A stretch of 64,000 nt of DNA from Hymenobacter sp. 15J16-1T3B (GCF_020711235.1 NZ_JAJFAV010000005.1:124001-188000), one strand, 5' to 3'; shown: positions 26,499-37,150, numbered from the stretch's first letter. Notes: generated from the sequence alone by a model not told the origin. Made by a program: numbers and translations.

Positions 26499-27359
26499 TT
26501 AGCCCAGCTGATCCAGCGCGGCCAGGTCTTCGGCTGTCAACTGAATATCGGCGGCTTTCACGTTCTCCTCCAGGTGTTTCACCTTGGAGGTGCCGGGGAT
26601 GAGCAGGATGTTGGGCGAACGGTGCAGCAGCCACGCCAGGGCCACCTGCTGCGGGCTGGCGCCGAGGCGCTGGCCGATGCCGGTGAGCTTGTTGAGCGCA
26701 TCCTGGTTACCGCCGGCCAGCGGATACCACGGGATGAAGGCAATGTTGTTCTGCTCGCAGTAATCCAGTTCGGCTTCCCACTTGCGGTTGTCCACGCTGT
26801 ACATGTTCTGCACCGATACTACCGGGAAAAACTCCTGGGCCTTTTTGATCTGCTCCACCGTCACCTCCGAGAGGCCGATGTGGCGAATCAGGCCCTTCTG
26901 CTGGTTGCGCTGCAGCCACGCAAAGCTTTCCTCGGCGGGCACGTTCGGGTCGATGCGGTGCAGCTGGTAGAGGTCGATGCGCTCCTGCTTGAGGCGCTTG
27001 AGGCTGCCGTGCAGGGCTTCTTCCAGGTGCTTGGGGCTGGCGTCAATAGGCCACTGGTTGGGGCCGGTGCGCAGCAGCGCGCCCTTGGTGCCGATAATAA
27101 GGTCCTGCGGGTACGGGTACAAGGCTTCGGCAATCAGCTCCTCCGACACGTTCGGGCCGTAGCTGTCGGCCGTGTCGATGAAGTTGATGCCCAGCTCCAC
27201 GGCGCGCTTGAGCACGCGGATAGCTTCGTCGTGGTCTTTGGGCGGGCCCCAGATGCCCTCCCCGGTGATGCGCATGGCGCCGAAGCCCATGCGGTTGATG
27301 GTCAGGTCGCCCCCGAGGGCGAAGGTTTTGGAAGTGGTGTTGGTGGTTGGTTCGGCCAT
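26499..27359 (-). CDS. Aldo/keto reductase
   Basis: A 286-residue NADPH-dependent reductase with a TIM barrel. The catalytic tetrad regions are visible: FIDTADSYGPNVSEELIAEA (Asp and Tyr), IIGTKGAL (Lys) and LYQLHRIDP (His). The C-terminal cofactor segment is NILLIPGTSKVKHLEEN. It resembles oxidoreductases of the YajO/YghZ or plant-like AKR13 type. The physiological substrate is unknown. No operon partner is evident. Confidence 0.92.
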   Translation of the reverse strand: MAEPTTNTTSKTFALGGDLTINRMGFGAMRITGEGIWGPPKDHDEAIRVLKRAVELGINFIDTADSYGPNVSEELIAEALYPYPQDLIIGTKGALLRTGPNQWPIDASPKHLEEALHGSLKRLKQERIDLYQLHRIDPNVPAEESFAWLQRNQQKGLIRHIGLSEVTVEQIKKAQEFFPVVSVQNMYSVDNRKWEAELDYCEQNNIAFIPWYPLAGGNQDALNKLTGIGQRLGASPQQVALAWLLHRSPNILLIPGTSKVKHLEENVKAADIQLTAEDLAALDQLG

Positions 27360-27451
27360 GGGAATAAGGTTGCGTACGCGGCGCCGGAATCGGCGGCCGT
27401 GGTGTATAACCGCGCCGGCCCGAAAAAGCTTAAGCCCGACTGTAATCTTGC

Positions 27452-28063
27452 CTACTCGGTCGCGGCGGGCCCCGGCTTGCGCACCTTCGGCGGGGTCAGC
27501 GCGGCTTCCTGCACGATGAGGGCAATGCGCCGGGCCCGGGTTTCGGGGCGCTTCATGGCCAGCAGCCCCTGCAGGTACATCTTGCGGCGCGAAGGGCTCA
27601 GGGCGGCAAAGTGACGCGCGGCCGTTTCGTGGGCCGCCAGCGCCGCCGCCAGGTCGGCGGGCACTTCCAGGTTTTCCGCCGAATCAATGGCCGACCAGGA
27701 GCCGTTTTGCCGGGCCACTTCCACGGCGCGCAGGCCCGCGGGCATCATCTTGCCCGCCGCTTGCAGCCGCTCCAGGCTGGCCTTGTTGATTTTCGACCAC
27801 ACGCTGCGGGGTTTGCGGGGCGTAAACACCTGCTTGTAGCGCTGCGCGTCGATGGTCAGGGACTTGGAATCAATCCAGCCAAAGCATAACGCTTCCTCCA
27901 CGGCCTCGGCCCAGGTAATGCTCGGCTGCCCGCTGCCTTTCTTGAAGTACACCAACCAGACGCCGGCGGCGGTGTCGTGGTGGTCCAGCAGCCACTGCCG
28001 CCACTCCTCGCGGGTGGCAGCGGCAACTAAGGGCAGATCGGCAAGGACAGTTTTAGGCGGCAT
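27452..28063 (-). CDS. YdeI/OmpD-associated family protein
   Basis: A 203-residue cytoplasmic protein. The family pattern is REEWRQWLLDHHDTAAGVWL, SITWAEAVEEALCFGWIDSK and FTPRKPRSVWSKINKASLER, followed by a C-terminal helical segment with SPSRRKMYLQGLLAMKRPETRARRI in part. Members are annotated as bacteriocin-protection or OmpD-associated proteins without a known reaction. It is divergent from anmK with a 65-bp gap. Confidence 0.9.
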   Translation of the reverse strand: MPPKTVLADLPLVAAATREEWRQWLLDHHDTAAGVWLVYFKKGSGQPSITWAEAVEEALCFGWIDSKSLTIDAQRYKQVFTPRKPRSVWSKINKASLERLQAAGKMMPAGLRAVEVARQNGSWSAIDSAENLEVPADLAAALAAHETAARHFAALSPSRRKMYLQGLLAMKRPETRARRIALIVQEAALTPPKVRKPGPAATE

Positions 28064-28128
28064 GGCGGTGGGCAGTTGGTAGCGGCGGAAGATACGGCGG
28101 GCCGCCCCGAGGCGCTACCTTCACCGGC

Positions 28129-29334
28129 ATGAACCCGCACCTCGCCCGCCTCTGCCGCGTCGCCGCCCAGCCCAGCCGCCGCATCCTCGGCCTGATGTCC
28201 GGCACTTCCCTCGACGGCCTCGATCTGGCCCTGTGCCGCTTCGAGGGCCACGGCCCGGCCACCCGCCTCACGTTGGAACAGTTCGTCACCCTGCCCTACG
28301 CGGAAGACGTACGCCACCGCATTCGGCGGGTTTTCGCGCAGGACATGGTGTCGCTGGAAGAACTGACCTTGCTCAACGCCTGGATCGGTACGCTGCACGG
28401 CCAACTCGTGCTCGACGCGCTGCGCAGCTGGGGCGTCGAACCGGCGGCAGTCGACGCGCTGGCCAGCCACGGGCAGACGGTGTACCACGCCCCGCGGCAC
28501 CAGCACCAGCGCCCCGAGTACCCGCTCGACGCCACCCTGCAGATCGGCGACGGGGACCACCTGGCCGTGCGCACCGGCATTATTACGCTCAGCGACTTTC
28601 GGCAGAAGCACGTGGCCGCGGGCGGCGAAGGTGCCCCGCTGGCCGCTTACGGCGACGTGCTGCTGTTTTCGAGCCCGGCCGAAGACCGGCTGCTGCTCAA
28701 CCTCGGCGGCATTGCCAACTTTACCTATTTGCCCGCCTCCGGCGACACCACCCAGGTGTTCAGCACCGACGTAGGCCCCGGCAACACCCTGCTCGATGCC
28801 TTCGTGCGCGAGCTGTATCCCGGCCACGGCTTCGACCCCGACGGGCAATTTGCCGCCGCCGGCACCGTCAATACGCCCCTGCTGACTGCCCTGCTCGACC
28901 ACCCGTTTTTCGCCGCGCCGCTACCCAAAACCACCGGCCCCGAGCTGTTCGGCCCCGCCTACGTGCGCGCCGCGCAAGAGCGCAGCGCCACCACTGCCCT
29001 GTCGCCCGCCGACTTGCTAGCCTCGCTCACGGCCTTCAGCGCCGCGGGCATTCAGAAGGCCGTGGAGCAGGCACTAGGCAGCGCCCCCCAAGCCGCCGTG
29101 TACGTCAGCGGCGGCGGCATGCACAACCCCACGCTGCTGGCCTCGATTCGCCGGGCCCTCCCCCACTGCCGCTTTGCCGATACGCAAACTCTGGGCGTGG
29201 CGCCCGACGCTAAGGAAGCCGTGCTGTTTGCCGTGCTGGCCAACGAGGCCCTGGCCGGCTCCGCCCTCTCCATCGGCCAAGGGCGGCAGCGCGTACCCGC
29301 CGTGACGATGGGCAAAATCTCCCTGCCCGCCTAG
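28129..29334 (+). CDS. anmK: Anhydro-N-acetylmuramic acid kinase
   Basis: A 401-residue ASKHA kinase that phosphorylates and opens 1,6-anhydro-MurNAc during peptidoglycan recycling. Family marks are ILGLMSGTSLDGLDLAL, ASHGQTVYHAP, LNLGGIANFTYLP, FSTDVGPGNTLLDAFV and YVSGGGMHNPTLL. A TACCTTCA sequence 7 bp before the ATG resembles a minus-7 box but is two bases off. The stop overlaps the stop of the convergent gene by the four bases CTAG. Confidence 0.95.
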   Translation: MNPHLARLCRVAAQPSRRILGLMSGTSLDGLDLALCRFEGHGPATRLTLEQFVTLPYAEDVRHRIRRVFAQDMVSLEELTLLNAWIGTLHGQLVLDALRSWGVEPAAVDALASHGQTVYHAPRHQHQRPEYPLDATLQIGDGDHLAVRTGIITLSDFRQKHVAAGGEGAPLAAYGDVLLFSSPAEDRLLLNLGGIANFTYLPASGDTTQVFSTDVGPGNTLLDAFVRELYPGHGFDPDGQFAAAGTVNTPLLTALLDHPFFAAPLPKTTGPELFGPAYVRAAQERSATTALSPADLLASLTAFSAAGIQKAVEQALGSAPQAAVYVSGGGMHNPTLLASIRRALPHCRFADTQTLGVAPDAKEAVLFAVLANEALAGSALSIGQGRQRVPAVTMGKISLPA

Positions 29335-29783
29335 CGCGCCGAATCGGCCGCCAACCGGATCAGGCTAAACCCTTGCACCAGCCGGGCTTGCTGGCTGCCA
29401 AAGGTCACGTCCAGCTGCACCTGCGGCTTGGCGGCGGTGGAGTCGCTGCGAAACATAAACGCGCAGAATGGCTGGGTATCCACGTCGCCGATGCGAAATC
29501 CAAACTTATAGAGGTCGATAGTGGGGCCGCGGCGTTGGCCCTCGGCGTAGAGTGGCTGCGCGGCCGCCGCAAATTGCTTGGTCGACCATTGCACCTTGGC
29601 TTCGGGCGCGAGCAGGCGGTACGCGGCACCCAAGTGCCCTGCCAGCACGGCCAGCAGAAAACGCCGCGCTACCTGCACTTGCGACGGTGCTTCCGCCGGC
29701 TTGGCCACCTGCGGCGCCAGCAGCATTGCTCCCCACAGGCTGGCCGCTAGCCAGGTCCGGTACTTGCGTGCGTGTTGCTCCAT
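29331..29783 (-). CDS. Exported hypothetical protein
   Basis: A 150-residue protein with a signal peptide (KYRTWLAASLWGAMLLAPQV). The body, VARRFLLAVLAGHLGAAYRL to QGFSLIRLA, alternates helix and strand and has a pattern like small NTF2-like or DUF3887-type folds, which I offer only as a guess. It converges on anmK and overlaps it by CTAG, the two TAG stops being on opposite strands. No operon partner is seen. Confidence 0.65.
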   Translation of the reverse strand: MEQHARKYRTWLAASLWGAMLLAPQVAKPAEAPSQVQVARRFLLAVLAGHLGAAYRLLAPEAKVQWSTKQFAAAAQPLYAEGQRRGPTIDLYKFGFRIGDVDTQPFCAFMFRSDSTAAKPQVQLDVTFGSQQARLVQGFSLIRLAADSAR

Positions 29784-29909
29784 GCGTGCCTAACGCGTCA
29801 GCGCAAATCATAAGTTGCGCCCGGCCCAAAATCAATCGGCGGCACCGGCCGCGGGCTCGAAAACCCACTGCCGATGCCGCCGATGCAAGCGGCCGAACAC
29901 TGCCTCGCG

Positions 29910-32900
29910 TTAGTCGATGATGACTTGGCGCGTAGCGTTCAGTTTCTCGCCGCTGATGCGCAGCGTGTACACCCCCCGAGCCAGACCCGCGGTTTGGATG
30001 CTCACCGGAGCGGCGTTGCCGCGCAGCGTTACCTGCTGCTGGCTGACCAGCTGCCCCAGGCTGTTGTACAGCGCCAGGTGCGCGGCCGCCGCCGACCCGT
30101 TGCCCTCAAACGACACCAGGAAGGGCTGGCCCGTCGCGGTGGGGTTCGGGTGCAGGCTGATGGCGAAGCCAGCCGTCTGCTCGCGGGCAGCCGTGTTGAC
30201 GGTCACCGTCACCGCTTGGCTTACCACGTTGTTGGTTTCACTGCCCTCGGTAATCTGGCCCTGCGAGTCGGCTACGTAGAGCACGTAGTAGTTGCCGGCA
30301 GCGGTAGCGGCCGGGATGGTGCAGGTAGCCACGCGCGTCAGGCCGCTGCCCGCCGGCATCGACGCGATGCTGATGCTGTTCAGCAGCACGTCGTTGCTGC
30401 TGAACTGGTTGTCGGTGGAGAGGTAGAAGCCCAGCGTGTGCGCGCCGGCGCTTACCAAGCCGGTGTTTTCGTGGAAGCAGGTAGCCGTCACGTTGTTGCC
30501 GGCCATAACGGTGGTCGGCGTCAGCGTGGGCGAGCTGACCACCAGATCAGCCGCAGCACCGGTGACGGTAATGGCCACCGCCGTAGCTATGTTGTTGCTT
30601 TCGCTGCTCTCGGCCACCACGTTGTTGATGTCGGCGGCGCAAATCAGGTAGTAGTTGCCGGCCGTCGTGGTGGTCGGAATCGTCACCACGTTGGTGCGCG
30701 TTACGCTGGTGCTGGCGTTGAGCGAAGCGCCCGTTACGTTGCCGAGCAAACGGTCGGCGGCGTCCAGGGTGTTGTCGGCCGAGAGGTAGTAAGCCACCGG
30801 CGTCGACGAAGCGGCGCCGACGCCCACGTTGTTCACGCTCAGGCTTACAGAGGTCGAGTTACCGGCCATGACGGTCGTGGGCGTAGCCACTACCTGGGTT
30901 AGGGTCAGGTCGGGCAGTGCCGTCGTCACGCAGGATACGGTGGCGTCGAAGCCCGCGTACGTGCCGCTGCCGTCGGAGTGGAAGCGCACCGTCAGCGCGC
31001 CGCTGGTGTTGGTGCTCGAAGCCGTCACGACGCCGGGGCTGTAGACGTACGTGCCGAGCAGCGGAGCGCTGGTGCTCGTCCCGTCGTAGATCGAAACGTA
31101 GTCGCAGCAGGTTTCCAGCACGAACGTGTTAAACGTCAGGCGCACTTTGCTGCCGGTCGTGCCGGGGTTGATGGTCAGCGTACCTTCCGAGTTGTCGGCG
31201 TAGTTGCCGTTGCCGCCGTTGTCGTAGATGGTGGTGCTGCAGCTGGTGATGCTGGCCGAGCCCGAAGCCGGTACCAGCGTTCCGTTGACGGGCGCCACGT
31301 TGGTGACGTAGATCGAGTAGTACGAAACGTTGTTGGTCTCGTCGCTTTCCGTCACTTGGCCCTGGTTATCCGCCACGAACAACAGGTAGTAGTAGCCGGT
31401 GGTGGTGGCGGCCGGGATGGTCACCGTAGCCGTGCGGTAGCTGGAGCTGCCCGAGGCCAGGGCACCGCCGGTGCTCGAAGCCAGCAGCACGTCGCTGGTG
31501 CTGAAGCTCATGTCGGTGGAGAGGTACACGCCGGCGTTGCTCGAGGCGGCGCTGGCCAGGCCCTGGTTGTACACGTAAGCCGATACCGTCGTGCTGGCAC
31601 CCGAGTTCAGGTAGTACGACGACGGGTAGAAGCTGCTCACCGTCAGGTCGGGGCTGGGCGGGGTTACCGTCAGCGCCACGGCAGCCACGTTGTTGGTTTC
31701 GTTGGTTTCCGATACCTGCGCCGCGTAGTCCGCCACGAACAGGATGTAGTAGTTGCCGGCGGCCGTGCCGCTCGGAATGTATACCGAGCCCGTACGCGAG
31801 GAGCTGAAGCCGCCCGAAAGCGTGCTGCCGTACGTGTAGTTCAGGTAGGTATCCGAAGTGCTCAGCGTGTTGTCCGTCGAGAGGTAGTAGCCCACGTAGG
31901 AGGAAGCCGCCGTCGTCGTGCCCGCGTTGTAAATGCTGCAGCTCGTGTACACCGTGCCGCCAGCCGTCGTCGACGTGGGCGACAGGGTGGCTTGCTGGAT
32001 TTGCAGGTCCACGCTGGGCGCCGTAATCGTAAGGGCCGCCGAAGCCACGTTGTTGGTCTCGTTGGTTTCACCCACCTGCGCCGAGTAGTCGGCCACGAAC
32101 AGGATGTAGTAGCTACCGCTCGCCGTCGAAGCCGGAATCGACAACGTCATGGCGCGCGTCGAGCTGAAGCCGCCCGAGAGAGTGCTGCCGTACGCGTAGT
32201 TCAGGTACGTGTCCGAAGCGTCGAGCGTGGTATTGGTCGAGAGGTAGTAGCCCACGTAGGAGTAGGAAGCCGCCGTGGTGCCCGCGTTGTAGATGCTGCA
32301 GCTGGCGTACACGCTGCCGCCCGCCGAAGTGGTATTGGGCGACAGGGTGGCTTGCTGAATTTGCAGGTCCACGTTGGGCTGCGTCACCGACAGCGCCACC
32401 GAGGCGACGTTGTTGGTTTCGTTGGTTTCCGTCACCTGCCCCTGGTCGTCGGCCACAAACAGCACGTAGTAGCTACCGGTGGTGGTGGTCGAGGGAATCG
32501 TCAGCGTCGGGTACAGCGAGTAGTACTGGCCGGCCGTCAGGCTGCTCATCGAGGTGCTCGACAGCAGCACGTCCGAAGCATCAAACGTGGTGTTGGTCGA
32601 GAGGTAGTAGCCCACGCGGCTGGCGGTGGCGTTCATGTTGCCCAGGTTGTAGAGGTAAGCCGAAGCGTAAATGCTCGACCCCGCCAGCGTGGAGCTGCTG
32701 CCCAGCTGGGCCTGCTGAATTGCCAGGTCGACGCCGGGCGGCGACACCGTAATGGCTACCGAGGCGACGTTGTTGGTTTCGTTGGTTTCCGTCACCAAGT
32801 CCTGGTAGTCGGCCACAAACAGCACGTAGTAGCTGCCCGTCGGCGTCGTCGCCGGAATGTTGGTGTAGCCGTAGCGGCTGGCCCCAAACGAGGAGGGCGA

Positions 32901-33920
32901 CAAGGAACCGCCGTAGGTCGAAGTCAGCAGCACGTCCGTCGCGTCGAGCGTGGTGTTGCTGGAGAGGTAGTACCCCACGCTGCTCGACGCTGCCGTGGCG
33001 TTGCCGGTGTTGCTAATGTAGCACGACAACGAAAGCGTACCGCCCTGCGCCACCGCCGTCGGCGTCGCACTCGGCGTCTGAATAATCAGGTCGTAGCTCG
33101 GGGCGCTGACCGTAAACGACACGCTGGCAATGTTGTTATTCTCGTTGCTTTCACTGACGAGGTTGTCGTAGTCGCCCACAAACAGCAGGTAGTACGAGCC
33201 GGGCGTTACCGTCGTCGGAATCTGCACCGAGCTGCTACGCGTTGAAGAGCCACCCACCGCCAGCGAGTAGCCCGACGAGTACCCCAGCAATTGGTCTGAA
33301 GTGCTCAGCGTGTTGTCCGTCGAGAGGTAGTAGCCCACGTTGCTGCTCGTGGCGGTGGTGCCCGAGAGGTTGTAAATGCTGCAGCTCAGCGAGAGGTAGC
33401 TGCCCGCCACCGCCGACAGCGGGTAAGCCGAAGCGCCCTGCACGGCGAGGTCGGGCTGCGGCACGCTGGTTACGCAGGCAATGCTGGCCGAAAAGCCGGC
33501 GTAGCTGTAGTAGTTGCTGCCGGTCAGGCGCAGCGTGATGGCGCCGCTGCTCGACGTGCCGTACACCGTGCCGATGCTGGTGCTGCCGTAGTAGGTGCCG
33601 ATGACCGGTGCCGACGTGCTGGTGCCATCGTAGATGGTCAGGTAGTCGTAGTAGTCAATGGACACCGACGTGAAGTTCAGCTGCACCTTGTTGCCGGTGG
33701 TGGCCGGCATAATGGTCAGCGTACCGGTGTTGCCCACGTACGGCCCGCTGGCGCCCCCGTTGTCGTAGAGGGTGCCCGCGCAGGTGGTGATGGTATTGCT
33801 GCCGGTCACCGGCATTGTGTACGTCTGAGCGGCGGCCTGTTGCAGGCCCAACCAGCTCATTACCAGCAAGAAAAGTAGCTGGATTTTCCTACCGTACCCC
33901 GAAAAGTAAGGTTTCTTCAT
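29910..33920 (-). CDS. Giant CARDB-repeat surface protein with CUB-like and T9SS domains
   Basis: A 1336-residue secreted protein. After a signal peptide ending at AAA-Q (about residue 32) come a CUB-like domain (about 35-150), six CARDB Ig-like repeats, a second CUB-like domain (about 860-985, TIYDNGGNGNYADNSEGTLT), two more CARDB repeats, and a type IX secretion sorting domain (SLHPNPTATGQPFLVSFEG). Each CARDB repeat has VGYYLSTNTTLDASD, a SYYVLFVAD strand and a closing ETNETNNVAS. Tyr, Ser and Thr are very abundant. It is likely a cell-surface adhesin or matrix protein, with asparagine and acidic residues that could bind calcium. The start is the ATG giving MKKPYF. Confidence 0.88.
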   Translation of the reverse strand: MKKPYFSGYGRKIQLLFLLVMSWLGLQQAAAQTYTMPVTGSNTITTCAGTLYDNGGASGPYVGNTGTLTIMPATTGNKVQLNFTSVSIDYYDYLTIYDGTSTSAPVIGTYYGSTSIGTVYGTSSSGAITLRLTGSNYYSYAGFSASIACVTSVPQPDLAVQGASAYPLSAVAGSYLSLSCSIYNLSGTTATSSNVGYYLSTDNTLSTSDQLLGYSSGYSLAVGGSSTRSSSVQIPTTVTPGSYYLLFVGDYDNLVSESNENNNIASVSFTVSAPSYDLIIQTPSATPTAVAQGGTLSLSCYISNTGNATAASSSVGYYLSSNTTLDATDVLLTSTYGGSLSPSSFGASRYGYTNIPATTPTGSYYVLFVADYQDLVTETNETNNVASVAITVSPPGVDLAIQQAQLGSSSTLAGSSIYASAYLYNLGNMNATASRVGYYLSTNTTFDASDVLLSSTSMSSLTAGQYYSLYPTLTIPSTTTTGSYYVLFVADDQGQVTETNETNNVASVALSVTQPNVDLQIQQATLSPNTTSAGGSVYASCSIYNAGTTAASYSYVGYYLSTNTTLDASDTYLNYAYGSTLSGGFSSTRAMTLSIPASTASGSYYILFVADYSAQVGETNETNNVASAALTITAPSVDLQIQQATLSPTSTTAGGTVYTSCSIYNAGTTTAASSYVGYYLSTDNTLSTSDTYLNYTYGSTLSGGFSSSRTGSVYIPSGTAAGNYYILFVADYAAQVSETNETNNVAAVALTVTPPSPDLTVSSFYPSSYYLNSGASTTVSAYVYNQGLASAASSNAGVYLSTDMSFSTSDVLLASSTGGALASGSSSYRTATVTIPAATTTGYYYLLFVADNQGQVTESDETNNVSYYSIYVTNVAPVNGTLVPASGSASITSCSTTIYDNGGNGNYADNSEGTLTINPGTTGSKVRLTFNTFVLETCCDYVSIYDGTSTSAPLLGTYVYSPGVVTASSTNTSGALTVRFHSDGSGTYAGFDATVSCVTTALPDLTLTQVVATPTTVMAGNSTSVSLSVNNVGVGAASSTPVAYYLSADNTLDAADRLLGNVTGASLNASTSVTRTNVVTIPTTTTAGNYYLICAADINNVVAESSESNNIATAVAITVTGAAADLVVSSPTLTPTTVMAGNNVTATCFHENTGLVSAGAHTLGFYLSTDNQFSSNDVLLNSISIASMPAGSGLTRVATCTIPAATAAGNYYVLYVADSQGQITEGSETNNVVSQAVTVTVNTAAREQTAGFAISLHPNPTATGQPFLVSFEGNGSAAAAHLALYNSLGQLVSQQQVTLRGNAAPVSIQTAGLARGVYTLRISGEKLNATRQVIID
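31660..32800. repeat. In-gene tandem repeats encoding CARDB domains
   Basis: Near-identical units of about 360 bp recur with the codon block for ETNETNNVAS at about 31690, 32050, 32410 and 32770. Repeats 4 and 5 are the most alike, sharing long runs of identical bases around 31720-31980 and 32080-32340. This points to recent internal duplication and makes the copy number prone to change. Confidence 0.75.
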
Positions 33921-34013
33921 ATCCAAGAACTATTGGTTTATTAGAATGAACTCCGAAAGTTAGTGCTAAAAAGACACTCGTAGTTTTACTGCGCCCACAA
34001 ATATTACAATAAA

Positions 34014-34036
34014 AAGCACCGCGAAAGGCGGTGCTT
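34014..34036 (-). terminator. Terminator downstream of the DivIC/FtsB gene
   Basis: Perfect 9-bp stem (34014-34022 with 34028-34036) and loop GAAAG. On the minus strand it leads into TTTTTATTG. It lies about 77 bp past the gene's stop. Confidence 0.85.
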
Positions 34037-34112
34037 ACAGACTAGCTTATTTTCTGGTAAGTCTTTGCTGCTCGGGCGCAAACCAGCTGACAGTCAGCCG
34101 CCGCGCGGCGCG

Positions 34113-34427
34113 CTACTTTTGCTCTTCCGGCATCAGCAGGAACACATCCTCGCCCGGCCGCTTCATCACGTATTTCTCGCGGGCAAACTTTTCCAACATT
34201 TCCGGGCTGCTCAGCAGCTCGGCCCGGTCCTGCTTTACTTCCTCGATTTTACCCGTGTAATACTGCTTTTGTTCCTGCAGTTCGCGGTACTTGCTGTACA
34301 TCTCGTACTGCTTCAACAAGTCGTTGGAGTCGAACAACAACATCCAGACTAGGAAAGCCAGCCCGGTCAGCAAGTAAAAATTGCGCAGGAAGCTGGGAAT
34401 GCGGTTAAACCACGACGACCAATTCAT
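34113..34427 (-). CDS. Septum formation initiator (DivIC/FtsB family) protein
   Basis: A 104-residue bitopic protein: a short cytoplasmic start, one membrane span (FYLLTGLAFLVWMLLF, about 18-33), then a coiled coil (NDLLKQYEMYSKYRELQEQK and onward), ending with EKFAREKYVMKRPGEDVFLL, the typical DivIC/FtsB C-terminal segment. It acts in the divisome with FtsL-type partners. In this phylum the gene commonly lies near eno, as here. Confidence 0.9.
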   Translation of the reverse strand: MNWSSWFNRIPSFLRNFYLLTGLAFLVWMLLFDSNDLLKQYEMYSKYRELQEQKQYYTGKIEEVKQDRAELLSSPEMLEKFAREKYVMKRPGEDVFLLMPEEQK

Positions 34428-34788
34428 AAGCTAAAGATAAAGCAAACGCGGCAGCATTAGGGTTGGAGCGCTTGAATTACGGCCTACCGGCGCAATCGAT
34501 GGCTATGGGCCGTTGGGGCAGCCATCATTGCCGCAGTAAACAGATACCCTACCCGCTGCCTCCGTCGACACGCGTTGGCTCCACTTGCGCCACCAGATGC
34601 CGTAGCGGGGCAGGCTTGCCCCCTACGGCGCGCTGCCCCGCTCGTCAGCACGGTCCGCGCTTTTTGGGTTGAGGCCCAATCGTGTCATCCCAGAGTTATT
34701 GCTGCGCGCGACTCCGCTTTAAAAGCAAGGGAGCCTGATTTCCGTTGAAACCAGGCTCCCTTGGTTGCTGACCTAGCGGCCAATCAAA
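34428..34788. other. Intergenic region between divIC-like gene and eno
   Basis: 361 bp without a supportable gene. It contains two overlapping inverted repeats that cannot form together: 34599-34612 with 34617-34629 (13 bp, one bulge) and 34605-34613 with 34633-34641 (9 bp). The eno terminator occupies 34726-34763. Alternate folding is suggestive of a regulatory RNA or a decayed repeat. Confidence 0.5.
34726..34763 (-). terminator. Terminator of eno
   Basis: Perfect 12-bp stem (34726-34737 with 34752-34763), 14-nt loop. On the minus strand it is followed by CTTTTAAAG. It lies 26 bp past the eno stop. Confidence 0.8.
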
Positions 34789-36108
<1,320 letters not shown>

Positions 36109-36268
36109 TCAGTCAGCTGAGCCCGTCCCACACGGGCCCGACGGCAAAGAAACACAAGTGCCGGGGATTGACCTAAGCGGCTTCCTAAATCAACCGTTTG
36201 CGCAACCGCAGAACGTTATACTGAGCGTAGCTACCCATCTCTATTGCCTCGTCAGCATGTCGCACCAG

Positions 36269-36302
36269 GCCGTCATGCTTCGACTACGCTTGGCATGACG
36301 GC
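36269..36302. repeat. Palindromic repeat element C
   Basis: A 10-bp perfect inverted repeat (36269-36278 with 36293-36302), GCCGTCATGC with GCATGACGGC. It shares the GCCGTCATG core with element B and looks like a short or decayed copy. Confidence 0.6.
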
Positions 36303-36370
36303 TAGAGTTTGATAACAACCTCTTCCTTATTCGGAGAGGGCTGAAGTGTGAGGCGCACTGCAGACGCAAA

Positions 36371-36402
36371 AAAGGGACGGCCCCGTGAGGAACCGTCCCT
36401 TT
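36371..36402 (-). terminator. Terminator of the alpha operon after rplQ
   Basis: Perfect 10-bp stem (36371-36380 with 36393-36402). On the minus strand it leads into six T residues. It lies 28 bp past the rplQ stop and ends the ribosomal cluster. Confidence 0.9.
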
Positions 36403-36430
36403 CAACTCTAAGCGCGGTCAGCGCGGCGAG

Positions 36431-37003
36431 TTACGAAGCCGACTCTTCGGTCTTGCCTTCGCGGGTCTCGCCTTCTTTCAGCGTCTCAGTAGCCGTATCA
36501 GCCGGAGCCGACGTTTCTACCTGCGTGGTCGAAGCAGCGGGGGCAGCCGTGGTGGCAGCACCTTCCTTCTTAGCACCACCGCGGCGCGAACGACGGGTCG
36601 TAGCCTTGGCTTCGCCGGCCGACTTAGCTTCCAGCAGCGTGGTGTTGTAGTCCACCAGTTCGATTACGCACATGTCAGCGTTGTCACCAGCACGGCCGGC
36701 GCTCAGCTTGATGATGCGGGTGTAACCGCCCGGACGGCCGGCAATTTTGCCAGCTACTTCGCCGTACAGCTCCTTGATGGCTTCTTTGTTCTGCAGCTCA
36801 GCAAATACGATGCGGCGCGAGTGCGTCGTGTCGTCTTTCGAGCGGGTCAGAATCGGCTCTACGTACTTACGCAGTTCCTTAGCCTTAGCCGTCGTCGTCG
36901 TGATGCGCTTGTGCAGGATCAGCGAGATGGCCAAGTTCGACAGCATGGCGCTGCGGTGGGCGGTGGTCCGGCCCAGGTGGTTGTCTTTTTTACCGTGACG
37001 CAT
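36431..37003 (-). CDS. rplQ: Ribosomal protein L17 with long C-terminal tail
   Basis: A 190-residue large-subunit protein. The conserved L17 core ([20 protein letters not shown] to about residue 125, ending IELVDYNTT) is followed by about 65 residues of Ala, Thr, Glu and Lys, with an RRSRRGG patch. Usual L17 is about 120 residues, so the tail is an addition. It lies 155 bp downstream of rpoA, with a terminator-like hairpin in between. Confidence 0.97.
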   Translation of the reverse strand: MRHGKKDNHLGRTTAHRSAMLSNLAISLILHKRITTTTAKAKELRKYVEPILTRSKDDTTHSRRIVFAELQNKEAIKELYGEVAGKIAGRPGGYTRIIKLSAGRAGDNADMCVIELVDYNTTLLEAKSAGEAKATTRRSRRGGAKKEGAATTAAPAASTTQVETSAPADTATETLKEGETREGKTEESAS

Positions 37004-37111
37004 TGGTCAAGAAAAGTTAGTGGTGTGCTTGCGGACGACGACCACGGCGGGCCGAAACCTCATTAGAACCGTCGCCCCGGAGGGCACACCGAGAAGTGTG
37101 AAAAAGGAAAA

Positions 37112-37150
37112 AAGAATGAACGAGCCGAAGGTTTCAGCCCATTCATTCTT
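37112..37150 (-). terminator. Attenuator-like hairpin between rpoA and rplQ
   Basis: Outer stem 37112-37120 with 37142-37150 (9 bp) and an inner 6-bp stem (37124-37129 with 37133-37138, one G-U). On the minus strand it is followed directly by TTTTCC. A TATCTTTG box sits just before it (37151-37158). It could make rplQ expression partly independent of rpoA. Confidence 0.7.

Noticed and set aside
31660-32800. CRISPR-like array
   Set aside because: The repeats are about 360 bp, in frame and encode protein domains; there are no short unique spacers.
30978-33245. Open frame of 755 codons on the plus strand opposite the CARDB gene
   Set aside because: Antisense shadow with Arg/Val/His-rich repeats that simply mirror the CARDB units.
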